In this document: one piece after another, positions 36,240 to 48,400 of the stretch
Layout of the letters: each line of letters starts with the position of its first letter
Position numbering within the stretch: the first letter of the stretch is position 1
NCBI GenBank assembly: GCA_009103225.1
Contig: RHPI01000461.1
Location: 8,800-72,799, forward strand
DNA length: 64,000 nt
Direction: 5' to 3'
Source of the DNA: Chlorokybus atmophyticus
Taxonomy: Eukaryota; Streptophyta; Chlorokybophyceae; Chlorokybales; Chlorokybaceae
The notes under the pieces: generated by a model
What the model saw: only the letters and a program-made list of their open reading frames with translations
Told to the model about the DNA's origin: nothing
Database searches by the model: none
Made by a program: the position numbers and the translations under genes

Positions 36240-37482
36240 TCAAGGAATCTGCCTTTGATACGGTGGGGAGGAACCCAACTGCAGCCGCTCTTGCTTCTCC
36301 AACAGTACCTGAGGACGCAAAAGAACATGAGTGTGTTGTGTGCATGTCAGGGCAGCCCATTTTTTCATTGCCCACGTCCAAAATGTTTGTAAGTTAAGGG
36401 TATGTGCAAGTGTGCGTACCAGCAGCCCTGTTAAGCAATGCACACGTCCGCACATCATGTGATAGCAGGTGTGATTGTCCTTACTTGGTCCAAGTATGGT
36501 TGCAGGTAAGGCTTGAACGGCGTCTGCTTGGCTTGCATCTCCTTGCTGAGGTACACGTGCTTGCAGGACAGGTCCATCGCGCGCTTCAGCCGCTGGTTGC
36601 GCTCCAGCACCAGATCAGGGGGCATGCGGTTGAGTGCCTCCTCCACGTCGTTGTTGTGAGTTGGATCCAGCAAGTCTTCATACCTTAGCCCTGCAACAGA
36701 TGTTAATGCACAGTGCGTGCGTATGTTTGTGTGCGCATGCACGCTTGCATGTGTCACCACGTGCTGCTAACTGTGCACGTCTTCATATGTGTACATGTGC
36801 GTTTGCGCGGCGGCGTCGTCGTCATCATCACCATTGTCATCATCAACAATATTACCACCACCATTGTCACCATCATCGTCGTCATGGTCATCATAGCCAG
36901 GCAAGGCAACATTTCTGACTTCCCATGCAAGTCTTGGCATGAGAACTTCCAATGCACATGGTAACGGCAAGACCTGCATTCTGCCACTGCGCTATGCTAT
37001 GCCAAGGCAAAAACACACAGTTAAGACAGAGTTGACTGAGCAATGTCTGTAGAGGAGGCCACCATGAACTGCGTGACAGCAACAAAGCATTTGGACAAGC
37101 TGGGGTTGTACCGGCATCCAGATGGCAACTAGCATAACCATGGTATACCAAAAGAATCCATGTTGCTGCATTGTCATCACTACGTCAATTTCCCTGGCTG
37201 CCGGCAACGGTTTTGGATGCCAATGCTGATTGACGTGACATCAAACTGATCACGAAGTGTTTGGTGACATGCAGGATCATCAACTCAATAAAAACACCCA
37301 ATGTCCGTTTCATCTGTTCAAGCTTGAACAGAGTTGTTGGGTATTTACATATTTAAAATGCTAGGTTGGCCCTAAGCCTCACCATATTTCCGCAGCTCCG
37401 CCCCCACGGTGGCCTGGTACCGCAAGGCGGCCCAGTTGACGACTGGGTCAAAAATCCGCGCCACGCGCTTAAGCAGCGACAT
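36240..37482 (-). CDS. QCR7: Complex III subunit 7 (QCR7/UQCRB, 14 kDa)
   Basis: Three exons, 37482-37383, 36690-36485 and 36308-36240, join in phase to 124 residues, the normal length for the family. QCR7 is a nuclear-coded subunit on the matrix side of the mitochondrial cytochrome bc1 complex, near the quinone site. The match is end to end: an N-terminal helix with RIFDPVVNWAALRYQ, then ELRKYGLRYEDLLDP, the highly conserved NRMPPDLVLERNQRLKRAMD, LSCKHVYLSKEMQ, and AKQTPFKPYLQPYLDQV, ending EKQERLQLG plus a short tail. There is no cleaved presequence, as usual. A telo-box (37596-37604) lies about 115 bases before the start codon. Confidence 0.95.
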
Positions 37483-38521
37483 ATCTGTCAAGAAGCAGCG
37501 AACTGCCTCCTCCCCCGGTCGCCCCTCCCGCCGGCAACGCCACCGACAACACCGCCAAGCTTGGCAATGCCAAAACGTCAGCAAAACCACACTGCAAACC
37601 CTAACAGAAGCCGCATGGAAGTCAATTCAGAGTCGCTAGTATCGCTGTTAGTTTTTGCTACTGTTGTGGCTTCTGCTCGCACAAGCTCTGCAGCAAGCGG
37701 CGGCGACGGCCGTAAGGTTGGAGGTGTGCGGTCTGTGGGCGGGTGTCTGTGGCTTCTGTTGACATATGGTGCGCGAGGTGGAGTGAGGTGAATGTACTTG
37801 TGTCTGAGTGCCAGATGCCTGCGGCTGTGACTGCCAAGGTGTGCGCATGCAATGCCTGGAGTGGCTGCATTGCCCGTTGCTTCGTCACAGCTTTCGTACT
37901 TCTGCAACACGTATTGTTTGGGTCACAGCAGTTGCTGTTGCGCATGCCGCATCTGCTGGCTGTTTTGCTATAATTGTCTTATGCTTACCAAGCTAACATG
38001 GTGGTGGGCATTCCAACTCGCGCATTGCAAGCTATTTAGCCAGCTGTCGCACCAGATATAACACTTGTGACTATGAAACATTACAGCAGGCCTTAGTACA
38101 GCCTTTACTATGCATGCAAACACTACAAAGTTGTACCTCTGCAGCATCCTGTTTTACAGTACGACTGCAAACCTTACTGTGACTGGCAAAGGTACTCACG
38201 GAGCAACAGTAAACTGCGTCTTGCACAGTCAGCTGGCCTGGACAAGCAGCTCGCTCCGTCGGGTAGTGCACATCATAATGAATGCTCTTTATCAATTTCG
38301 CTGTAGCTGCTGCCTCTGACAACTGCCTGCTACTGCAGCCACCTGGTGCACAGGCAAATACAGACGAGCTGCACCAAGACACAGCTGGCACTTCCACCAC
38401 ATCAACAACGCAGCTTCGTTACAAGCCATGTTCCTCAAACACCTTCTACAACAGCCTTATCAGCAATTAGCATAGACGAGTTTAGCCAATGCTTTGCAAA
38501 GGTGAAGCTTTGACATGACAC
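37483..38521. other. Divergent spacer between QCR7 and ARP6
   Basis: Carries promoters of both genes, including a telo-box at 37596-37604. Between about 37850 and 38500 there are short open frames but no splice or family support. Confidence 0.45.
37596..37604 (+). promoter_or_regulatory. Telo-box AAACCCTAA upstream of QCR7
   Basis: Exact motif about 115 bases upstream of the QCR7 start codon, on the opposite strand to the gene. The position near a 5' end matches plant telo-boxes. Confidence 0.5.
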
Positions 38522-41082
38522 ATGGACACCAGTCCAGCCATGAGGCGTGCGCTCGTGTTGGACAATGGCGCATGCGCAATCAAGGCAGGCTTCACTGGAG
38601 ACAACGCCACAGCAGAGAGTCTCGCAACCTCCTTGCCCAAAGTGCTCTGCCCTAACGCTGTTGGGCGCATGCGAGGAGACAAGAAGTGGCTTGCTGCCGA
38701 CCTCCTTGATGATGCCTCTGATCTTGCCCAGATAGCAATAAAGCGACCCTTTGACAGGGTGAGCACGTTGCTGACAGCCACTTGGACGCATATGCACACA
38801 CACAAGCAACCACACAGCTGTGAAGGCCTATGTATGTCTGTGTGTTTGCATGCAGTTATGCGTTCGAGAACATGTGCATACGCGTACACACGTGTGAGAG
38901 CTGGAGCGTGTGTACACTGTTGTTCACGACAGCACAGTCATCACACGTACTCATGGCAGGGTTACTTGGTGAATTGGGATGTACAGAGAGAAGTGTGGGA
39001 CAGGGTGTTTTCGCAGCTGCTGAAGGTGAGAGCTTCCGACACTCCACTGCTGGTCACAGAGCCCCTTTTTAACCTGCGCTCTATTCAAGAGAATATGGAC
39101 GAGATTGTTTTTGAACAGTACGGCTTCCCAACCTGCCTTCGTGCAACAGGTATCGCATCAGTCAGTGATTGCTAGCATACATGCGTCAGAATGCATGCAC
39201 ACGTATGTGTGCTCCCATGTGCGTGCACACATACATGCTTATGCGTTCAACCTCTGTGAGTGAAACACACGTGTACACTGGCGTGCAGGGCCTCTGCTGT
39301 CCCACTACTTGGTTGCCAGAACACTTCCGGAGTGCATGCTAGCGCAAACCGGCTGTTCGGTGATTGTTGACGCAGGCTTCTCATTCACGCATGTTGCGCC
39401 GATTATCGATGGCGCTGTCTACCTAAAAGGGGTCAGAAGGCAAGTGAGTACAAGAGTGGTGCCGCGCACAATTGCTGCCCTCATGATGTGCTGATGTGTA
39501 TTGAGAGTTTTCTTGCAGGATCAATGTGGGTGGGAAGGCTTTGACAAACTATCTCAAGGAGCTCGTATCGTACAGGTACATGGTACTACAGAAGGTAATG
39601 TCAAGTGTCAACATGTCATAAGCAACACCACTTGCGTGACATCTCTAAGTACTGATGGTATCCAGGCAATGGAACATGATGGACGAGTCATGGATACTTG
39701 AGGATGTTAAGGAGAAACTTTGCTTCAGTTCCCTTGATCTGCAGCGAGACTTAAATATTGCGCGGTATGCCAGCACTGTATTGTTTACTTCCTTATAGCA
39801 CCGCAGGGTTTGTTGAACATAAGCTCCTCTAACTGTCGGTATGCTAGGAAGCCAGGTGCAGACAACATCTACCGCAAAGAGTACGTGTTGCCAGATGGGG
39901 TGAAGTTCCTGCGCGGGTTTGTACGGGTAAGCGCCTCCTCTTTGCACTGACATAGACACTTGCTGCCAGCACCCCATCCTAACCTCATCATTGTGTGATG
40001 CTCAGGATCCTTTGACCGAGGCTGAGAAAAGACTGCTACGAAAGCAGCAGATGGAGTCGTTGCGCAGTGAACCGGCCTCACGCAAGAACAACGCCCCGCC
40101 TGAGGAGCAGGTAGTTGCAGTTGAAATTAGTAGACAGCAACATGGAACCTGTGTGCCACACCCACTACATGCCATGCACAGTTTTGGCAGGCCTGGGACT
40201 TGGCCTTCTTTACCCTGCATGTTGTGCTCGCACAAGTCACGTGCTTGAGTGGTCATCTGTGCACAGGCAATCCTTCTTGCCAACGAGCGCTTCTCTGTTC
40301 CTGAAGTCTTGTTCAATCCTCTTGACATAGGTAAAGTGCATTGCAGACTGGTTGTGTCATATTGCATCTTACATGTCGCCTACGCTGTACTGTTGTTGGC
40401 AGCTCAGACACGGCTCACAGCGTTGAAAACCATGTGTTTTGCAGGCATTGAGCAAGCTGGTCTGGCAGAGACTATTGTGCTGGCAGTTGAGGCCACCCCA
40501 CCCGCTTTTCACGGTCCCCTTTACTCAAGGTTGGACCTTTTTGTGCCCTTAAGTAACCCCATGTGGGCATCGCTGCTTGGCCTGTGCGCAGCTGCCGGCC
40601 AGCATTTGCTTACTCGCCTGCCTTACTTTCCAGCATCGTCCTGACTGGCGGGACCACGCAATTGCCCAATTTCAAGGAACGACTGTAAGACAACTGATTG
40701 CGGTGCACTGCTTGTGTTGTCACTGCATTATCACCGAATCTGTGCAAAGACTTTGTAGTGCTCACTCCTGGCCACGTTGTGCAGCTACCAGGACTTGAGG
40801 CCCCTTGTGTATTCGGACTATGATGTGGACGTTCTTCACCCGCCAGAGTAAGCAACAGCTGGTAACGGGCAGTTGTTGATGGCAATTGGTCCCTTCATCA
40901 TGTATAATTCTTTATTGTTGTATTGTACATGATGTTGTTGTAACACATGTGCTTGCTGTAGGCCTCACTTGACGTCATGGCGGGGAGGCTTGCTATTTGC
41001 TAACAGCAGCCTGTACGAGAAGCAAGCGATGACAAGGGTGCAGTACTTTGAGAACGGAGTGCGGCGCGCTCATCGACGCTGA
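38522..41082 (+). CDS. ARP6: Actin-related protein 6 (SWR1 complex)
   Basis: Twelve exons join in phase to 433 residues: 38522-38758, 38960-39149, 39289-39439, 39519-39575, 39666-39764, 39848-39926, 40006-40110, 40267-40330, 40445-40529, 40634-40684, 40785-40847 and 40962-41082. ARP6 is a core subunit of the SWR1 chromatin remodeller that puts H2A.Z into nucleosomes. Actin-fold marks in order: VLDNGACAIKAGFTG, GYLVNWDVQREVWD, LLVTEPLFNL, VIVDAGFSFTHVAPI, the ARP6-type INVGGKALTNYLKELVSYRQW split over exons 3-5, LANERFSVPEVLFNPLDIG and SIVLTGGTTQLPNFKERL. The end EPHLTSWRGGLLFA is ARP6-like. Length and the SYRQWN..DE block favour ARP6 over actin or other ARPs. Intron 3 has a GC donor (AAG|GCAAGT), fixed by the RINVGGK reading. 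Confidence 0.95.
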
Positions 41083-41224
41083 GCTGCCCTTGTCCGAGCA
41101 CCGTAGTGGTTGATCGATCATTATGTGGGCCCGATTGTTGCACGACCTCTCAGCATGCATTCATGCATATGCGGTGATGATGATTTAAGTCTTCTATGAT
41201 TTAATTGCGTTGTCAAAAGTTGTA

Positions 41225-41708
41225 CAGTCTACCCTCGTTGCAATCACATGCATAGCATTGCATATATCATACACTCTTTTCTATGACACCCTCCCACTAG
41301 TGACTATTTTTGGATGAATCAATACACTTGTGGCAAACTTCGCCCTTAATGGTGACTATCACATTTGCTGTAAAGACGAATGGCGCAAATAGGGAGCGTC
41401 ATTACAACGAGGATATTTAAATTATGCAATCCATTGATTTGAGTTTGCACTTGTGTAGTGCAACAGTTGGTGCAAAGCCTTGCATTACTATGGCAAGCAC
41501 CACAACCAACCGTTGTCTCGATGTTGTGACTAGCTGTCACTGCATACCGAATATCAAGCATGTATATACCTCGCTACAATAAGGTTATGTCATTACACCG
41601 AGGTAATGCGCTTTTGTGACCACTGTCATTACATCGAGTTAATGACATCCTTTATGTAGTGACAATTATGCTCAGAACATACGTGGTCACAACATCGAGG
41701 GTTAACTG
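41225..41708. mobile_element. MITE with pogo/Tigger-like ends and TA target duplication
   Basis: The left end CAGTCTACCCTCGTTG and the complement of the right end CAGTTAACCCTCGATG differ at three of 16 positions, and each is flanked by TA (41223-41224 and 41709-41710). CAG(T)...CCCTCG ends and TA duplication are typical of the pogo/Tigger branch of Tc1/mariner. Inside, the motif CATTAC(A/T)(A/C)CGAG recurs at about 41400, 41591 and 41629, like subterminal transposase sites. There is no transposase frame, so it is a 484 bp non-autonomous copy. Confidence 0.75.
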
Positions 41709-42545
41709 TACTGTTCAATTATACTTAAATTGGTTGGCAGTGATTCTCAGTCGATGTAGTATTAAGACCTTTCACCCTCATCAACGGCTCTACATCAAGG
41801 CGCCCATAACACACCCGAAATTGGAGTCCCAAGTGGGCCTGCATAAGTCATTAAGGTCATGCAGAATAACTGCCAATTCCGGTAAGGTTCGTTTACAACT
41901 GCCAGAAAATCCCTACAAGCAGACCCTACAATACATTGCATAGGCTAATCTAAGTCTGGGGGATTCCTTCACAGGATTCCTCTCTCGCAGAGGTGAATAT
42001 TCCGACGCGGCAACAGAAAGTGATTTCTGCCGTTTTGAAGCCCCCCTAAATCGAATATCTGCCCAGCGAAGCAGTGAGTGACACGTGTTAGGGTCATCCC
42101 CTTCCTCGGCGGCGGCGGCGGCGGCGGTGGCGGTGGCCGCGGCGTGGTTGGTGGCTTGCTCGGCATTGCAGGTTCCAGTTAGCGGGGTGGTCACTGCTGG
42201 TGACACTGTGTTGGACTGTGAGGAGACTTTCAGCCTTCAAGTCCGCCTGAGTGGGAAACCCTAACACTAGCTTGAGGTGGAGTAGCTTTGCAGCAAGGGC
42301 TTGCTCCGTAACACAGGAGGCAGCTGCTTGAATCCACTCAAGGTGTTCTTTGCAATCAGCATTTTAAGCTGTTGTGAACACTGGCAAGAGCCTCAGTCAG
42401 TGTGTTGTGCTGCAGGCGCTTGCCGGTTGTGATGTCTCTAATTGAGGGTCTTGCAATTTATATGTTGAATGCAGCTCATACAGGCCGAAGCAGCTCTGCG
42501 CATGGCCTTTCGTTGTGGTATTTGTCAGCAGGCTGCGGTGAACAT

Positions 42546-43302
<757 letters not shown>

Positions 43303-43525
43303 CTCTCTCTCTCTCTCGCTNTCGCTCGCTCTCGCTCTCTCCCTCGTTTATAAGAATCACCCTAGCTTCTTCCATGTCACGTCCATTGATGCATTGATGC
43401 ACTGCGTGTGTAGCCTCGATTGTGTATGCTGAAATACACTCAAGTCACCCCACTGCTCAAGCTCAATGCTAGCTGCACAGTCTCTCTGAGCTTGCCTCAC
43501 AGAGCTTGTGCGCAGGCCTGCATAG

Positions 43526-44739
43526 GTAAAGATAGACACGTTGAGCGAGAGAAAGAGACGTAAAGTGGGCGAAGACTGTAAGCAAACCTGTGCCCAGTAT
43601 TCGAGATGGTTCGACTCTAGTTGCTGCTCACAGGTATGCAGTAACAGTCTTGTATTGATGTTCAATGGCATGCAGACCAATCTTAGCTTGCAGAATTTTC
43701 AGTGCGCATGTTACACTGTGTTGTCACACATTGTGCGTTAATGCGTGCATGTTGGAAACATGTTCAATTGTTCGTTGTAGTACCATTGTATTCGTATCAC
43801 ATTGCTACCCAAGTACCTTAGGTTGCTGAGATATGCTGGTATGGCGCATGGCACATACAGCACTGATGTGTCGTTCTCAAAGTCACTTGTGCCTTACAGC
43901 TTGCATTGACGGACTTGTCTTGTAATGTGTGCACAGACTACACGTTTCAACAATTACTAGCGTGACATTTATCTGCAACAGCGCACACGCCAGCATCATG
44001 AGGGTGTTGTGTTTCACGAGTTGAATCCATAAGTGCAAACAAAGAGTTGTGCACGTTGTGTTGTTGTCAGGTTCAGTTTCAAAGCACTCACTGGAGGTTC
44101 TTCAGGTGCTGGACTGGTGCCCATCATTTGCATAACCAGCAGCAGACACAAGGGTCGCAATGAGGCTTTCATCAGCCATCACCTCGCCCCTCAGCTCTCC
44201 ACTCTGCACGCCCGCACTTACCAGCACATCTGCAACAAAACGGCGGCAACCGACTTCATGCAGAGCTTCAAAATCAAGGCCCGAAGCACGCATCCGTAGA
44301 CAAAGAGGAAAGGTGTGTGGTGTCTGGGCATGTCTTGTACTTTACTGTAAGTATAACCAGATAGACGTGGAAGATACTGTTGAAGTTAACATGCAAATCT
44401 CCTGCTCAGTGGTTTGCACGCTCTTTACAAGTGATCAGGAGTATCAGCAGTATTGAGTTGTCAAGCACCTGCGCAGTGCACTGCTTTGTGTACAAGCTGT
44501 TTGTAGGTGGCTGTCTGATGTTCTTGCATGTGCAGCAGGTGCATACACCTGAAGAGGAGTACTTTGTCACGGAGCACATGCGGACGTACATCATGCTCAC
44601 GCGGCGCATTAGCACCTGGAGGAAAAGCTTCGCCCTCAATTATGGCCGGGAGCCCACAGTTGACGATCATCCGACGCAGCTGGTAACAGAGCTGGTTACA
44701 GCCATGAGATTGGGAGACCTTTTGCGCTCCATAGAATGA
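43526..44739 (+). CDS. Small partly resolved gene with a WRK.F...YGREP motif
   Basis: The last exon, 44536 or 44539 to 44739, is well supported by an acceptor and reads EEEYFVTEHMRTYIMLTRRI, then STWRKSFALNYGREPTVDDH, ending LGDLLRSIE and TGA. The pattern L.RRI..WRK.F....GREP...D resembles the short W-E-x-x-F...GR-x-P helix motif of FAM13 and Sld2/RecQL4 N-terminal regions. An exon from about 44140 to 44315 (Ser/Thr/Pro-rich, then KRRQPTSCRASKSRPEARIR) joins it in phase. A candidate upstream exon, 43526-43633 (SERKRRKVGEDCKQTC), has good borders, but I could not link its phase. The start is unknown and may lie beyond the CT tract. Confidence 0.45.
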
Positions 44740-45458
44740 AGTCAGGCCGCGGCTGCTGTTAGAAAAGCGCTAACCGCTGCGCACAATGCGGGCGTGTATT
44801 GTATAGTCTTCATGTTGTTGCGCGCAAGTATTGGACCTTTTTGGGTTGTATGGAGTGATGAGTTTTCTGTAGTGCTGCTTTGTTCGGCGTTCATGTGGTA
44901 TGAAACTTTTTGTGCCTTGGAAAGCAGCAGTCATTGTCTACTCGGCTGCTCAGTTATTTTGCATGCTGATGTTTTTACAGGAGTCCAAAGCATCAACGTG
45001 TGCGTAGGCCCAAATTGAATGCAGTGGTTATGTCCTTGGTTGAGTTTTCACTTCCATGTTGAAGCTGACGCGCAGGCTTAGATTGCTATGTGGTTGGTGG
45101 TTGCAAAAGAACACATACATTGAAGTACATTAAAGTAGCCACCTTTGGCAAAGCAGTTGGTGCCCTCTGCGCATGTGTGGGTTTATGCGCAGTAATAATT
45201 GTAGCAGTTGGTGGGTGCCTTCATCAGGTAGCAATTCAGCCTGGCTGATCGTATCAAAGGAGGAAGGCAGTCAGCCATCTTACCCAGTGCAGAGGTTGTC
45301 ACGTCAGTGCAAGTACTCCAGCAGAACTGGTCAGAGTGAAACATGGGCGTACTGAGCACAATAAGTGCACACCAAAGCAAAGGCAGATTGAGAAGTAAGG
45401 GTGGAACACCAGTGAATATGCGCCAAAGAGACAGTCACCAGATGACCCGGGCCAGAAC
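44740..45458. other. Convergent 3' spacer
   Basis: Lies between the small plus-strand gene and the 3' end of the GYF-GAS2 gene. No gene seen. Confidence 0.5.
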
Positions 45459-48400
45459 TCAAGCTCGCACTCGAGTTCTGCTCAGGTAGTCTAAGAAGTC
45501 CCTGTAACCTCCGCCGGCCTTGACGCATAGGGCACCACCTACACAATTTCAGTGGCAGGATGATGAGTTTGCAGCCCAACCGTAAACCACAAAAACTCGA
45601 AAGGGTCAACAAAGCATACATCAGCAGTGGCATGCGTAAGTTTTGTCAAGGTGACTGATAGGGCGTAATTCTAAGCTTACCAAGGACACTCAAATGGATC
45701 TTGCGATCGCCCAGCCTGTACACGCAGTCTTCAATCTGCAACAAGCCACAAACGACACAAGTTGCATGCGTCGTCGAACATTCAGCGTATTACCAATGAC
45801 ACCGGAGGCAGACATCATGACTCCTCTGCTTTTCTGCTCGTGTACTTGCCTTGAGCACCGGCAACTTGATGCCATTTTCAAGGAACCTGGCCTTCAACGA
45901 CACGACATGCTCGTCTACCAGCGCTGCAGCTGCCTGCATTGTTGCCACCACATTAAACATGTTCAGCAGTATGCACATGCACCCACGTGTGTGCATGTGT
46001 GCTTGCATATCCCATGACGGTGTCATACATGCATGCACACGCACGGACGCGATCGCAAACGACACCATGTAAACGTGCACTCACCTTTTTTCTGGCCATG
46101 GCAGTCATCACCGATAATGGTCGTTGCCTTGCGGTCCATCCGAACAAGGTGCCGACATCACCAGTCGGCATGCTGCGCGCGCCATCGAAGCTGTGTTTGC
46201 GCACCGGCTGCGGATACAGCAGCCGCATTGCGCCATCAAGAGAGACTGCTCTCGTCACACTATGTAGTGCTGCTGTTGTAGCAGGCGAAGCTGTGCTATT
46301 GCTAGTGGTATTGCTACTACTCTGTTGCTGAGTGTCTACACTAGCAGGCATGCCATTCGTATTATTAATACTCCTATCACTACTCTCAGGATTGCGGGCG
46401 GTTATTGAAGGTGTTGTCATTATCGCTGCGGCTGATGCAGGTCCTGAGGCGCTATCCGCCATGTGTGCTTGGAATGTTGGATTACTGAACTGTCTGTTGA
46501 AGCCGGGCGGGCTTGCGGGTTTGCTCGACATTGCTGTGGTTGAGGCGTTGTCCACGGGCTCGACGAGTGTTGATGATGCAACTGATGCAGAGACGGATGC
46601 TGGCTCAGGTAGACGCAAAAGACTCGTTGCACCCAAAAATGACATGAACTTGTGCTTGGACCGAGGGGATAACTGATTCGCTTTCTCTTTGGAGTCTTCT
46701 CCCCTCATCAAGCTCAGTATCTCCTGCATTGCAATGCATTCACGTCAGCAACAAGAGTTGCGGATGTGCTGATGACAACAGCAACATTAACAAGCAACCC
46801 ATTGGCTTAAGTTACACATCAACCTGGGCGAGGCGGGCATTGCAGCGGGCGTATTCATCGCATTTTGCCTCGAGGGCCGCACAGCGCCGAGTCAGTTTGT
46901 CGTTCAACGCTTTCATTGCCTCCATGTCTGTATCTGCCAGGCGGGCTTCGTTTGCATTCTCAAGTTCCTATGACAAACCAAACAGTGAGTGTACGTAGCC
47001 GAGCAAACACGCTGCATACTCACACCACAACATGCATATATACACAAATACGGATCCAGAATGGATGTGCAACTGTGCACGACATCATGTGTTGCACAGT
47101 TACACATGATAATGATGTGGGGTGAAGTGCCGACATGTACCTGTGCAGCACTCTCCAGCAGCTGTGCCAACTGAGCTGCCTTGGCTTCCAGCATGCGAAC
47201 CTGCACAAGCATTCCTCGCTTACTTACTCCATGACAGGACAGCAGGACCTTGCCCTTATGACCGGAGTCATGACTTACAGTCAGCATGTCTCCTGTGTCA
47301 GGGTCATTATGGCTCCCAAGCAAGTCTTTTGTTGTTGGAGAGAGATCAAACGCGTGCCGCAGTTGAAACTTGCGAATCAGAGATAGGACTGAGACTGGAT
47401 GTGAGCCTGGACCTGCATGACAACCAGCATGAGACTCTTGCTGGCGGGACAGTCATTCATTGTTTGTAGCAAGGAGAGGCAGCAAAACGATTGCACCGCT
47501 GCAGTTCGAGTTGTATGCACACAACCAGTCTCCAACTAATCATGTCTCTGACAGCACGCATGCACATGGGCACAACATTTGTGATAGTCCATTGCTTACT
47601 TGTCGGGAGGCCGGTAGCTTGGGTTCTTCTTAATAACTCCGTCTGCAAGTAAACAGTTATGTTTCCTATATGCTTTGGCTGTGGTTGGCAAATGACGGTG
47701 TGTTGCTTTTAATGGTTCAACAACAACACGCTCGAGTCACCTTTGCAGGGCTGCCGCTAGCGACGCGTGCTTCCAACACAACAGCTTCTTCCTGCGTAAC
47801 ATGATTGGCTTCAGGTGCAATGGTTGGTAGTACCATGTCGACGTGCAAGAAGCAGCGACACTCACTTCCAGCTTGTTGAGGTCTGCTGGCAACTCCACTG
47901 CTCGCCCATCCTCCCTAGCCGCTTGCAGGGTGTCTTTGGCATCCAAGGATGTACCTGATTAAGTATTACAATGTCAATAGACTGTCAATGTGTAATGGCC
48001 AACAATCACAACAGCAGCACACATGGTCAAAGCGAGAGGGACATATGGATCAGGCTGACCTATGGGCAGCACACCGCGTCGCAATGACTCATTGTCAGCC
48101 GCCAGCTGTCTAAGATCTGCCTGCAGCTGCATTCATACGCTTGTTCAAGCTCAGGCATCACAATGTATATAACTCGAGTCGACTTTAGCTGTGGCCAGTA
48201 CCTGTGTAATCAGTGATATTGAAGGGTCTATGTCACCAAACATTGCGCTATCAGCACTTCCAGACTTCTTTCCTGTGACTGCCCTGAGAACTGCAGCTAT
48301 ATCCTGAAAGGGGAAACATAACACATGAGAGCGGGTTCAGTACTTGCTACTTAAACAGAGATAGCAGTGCCAGCAGTAAAGCAGCTGCACCTCTGCTCGG

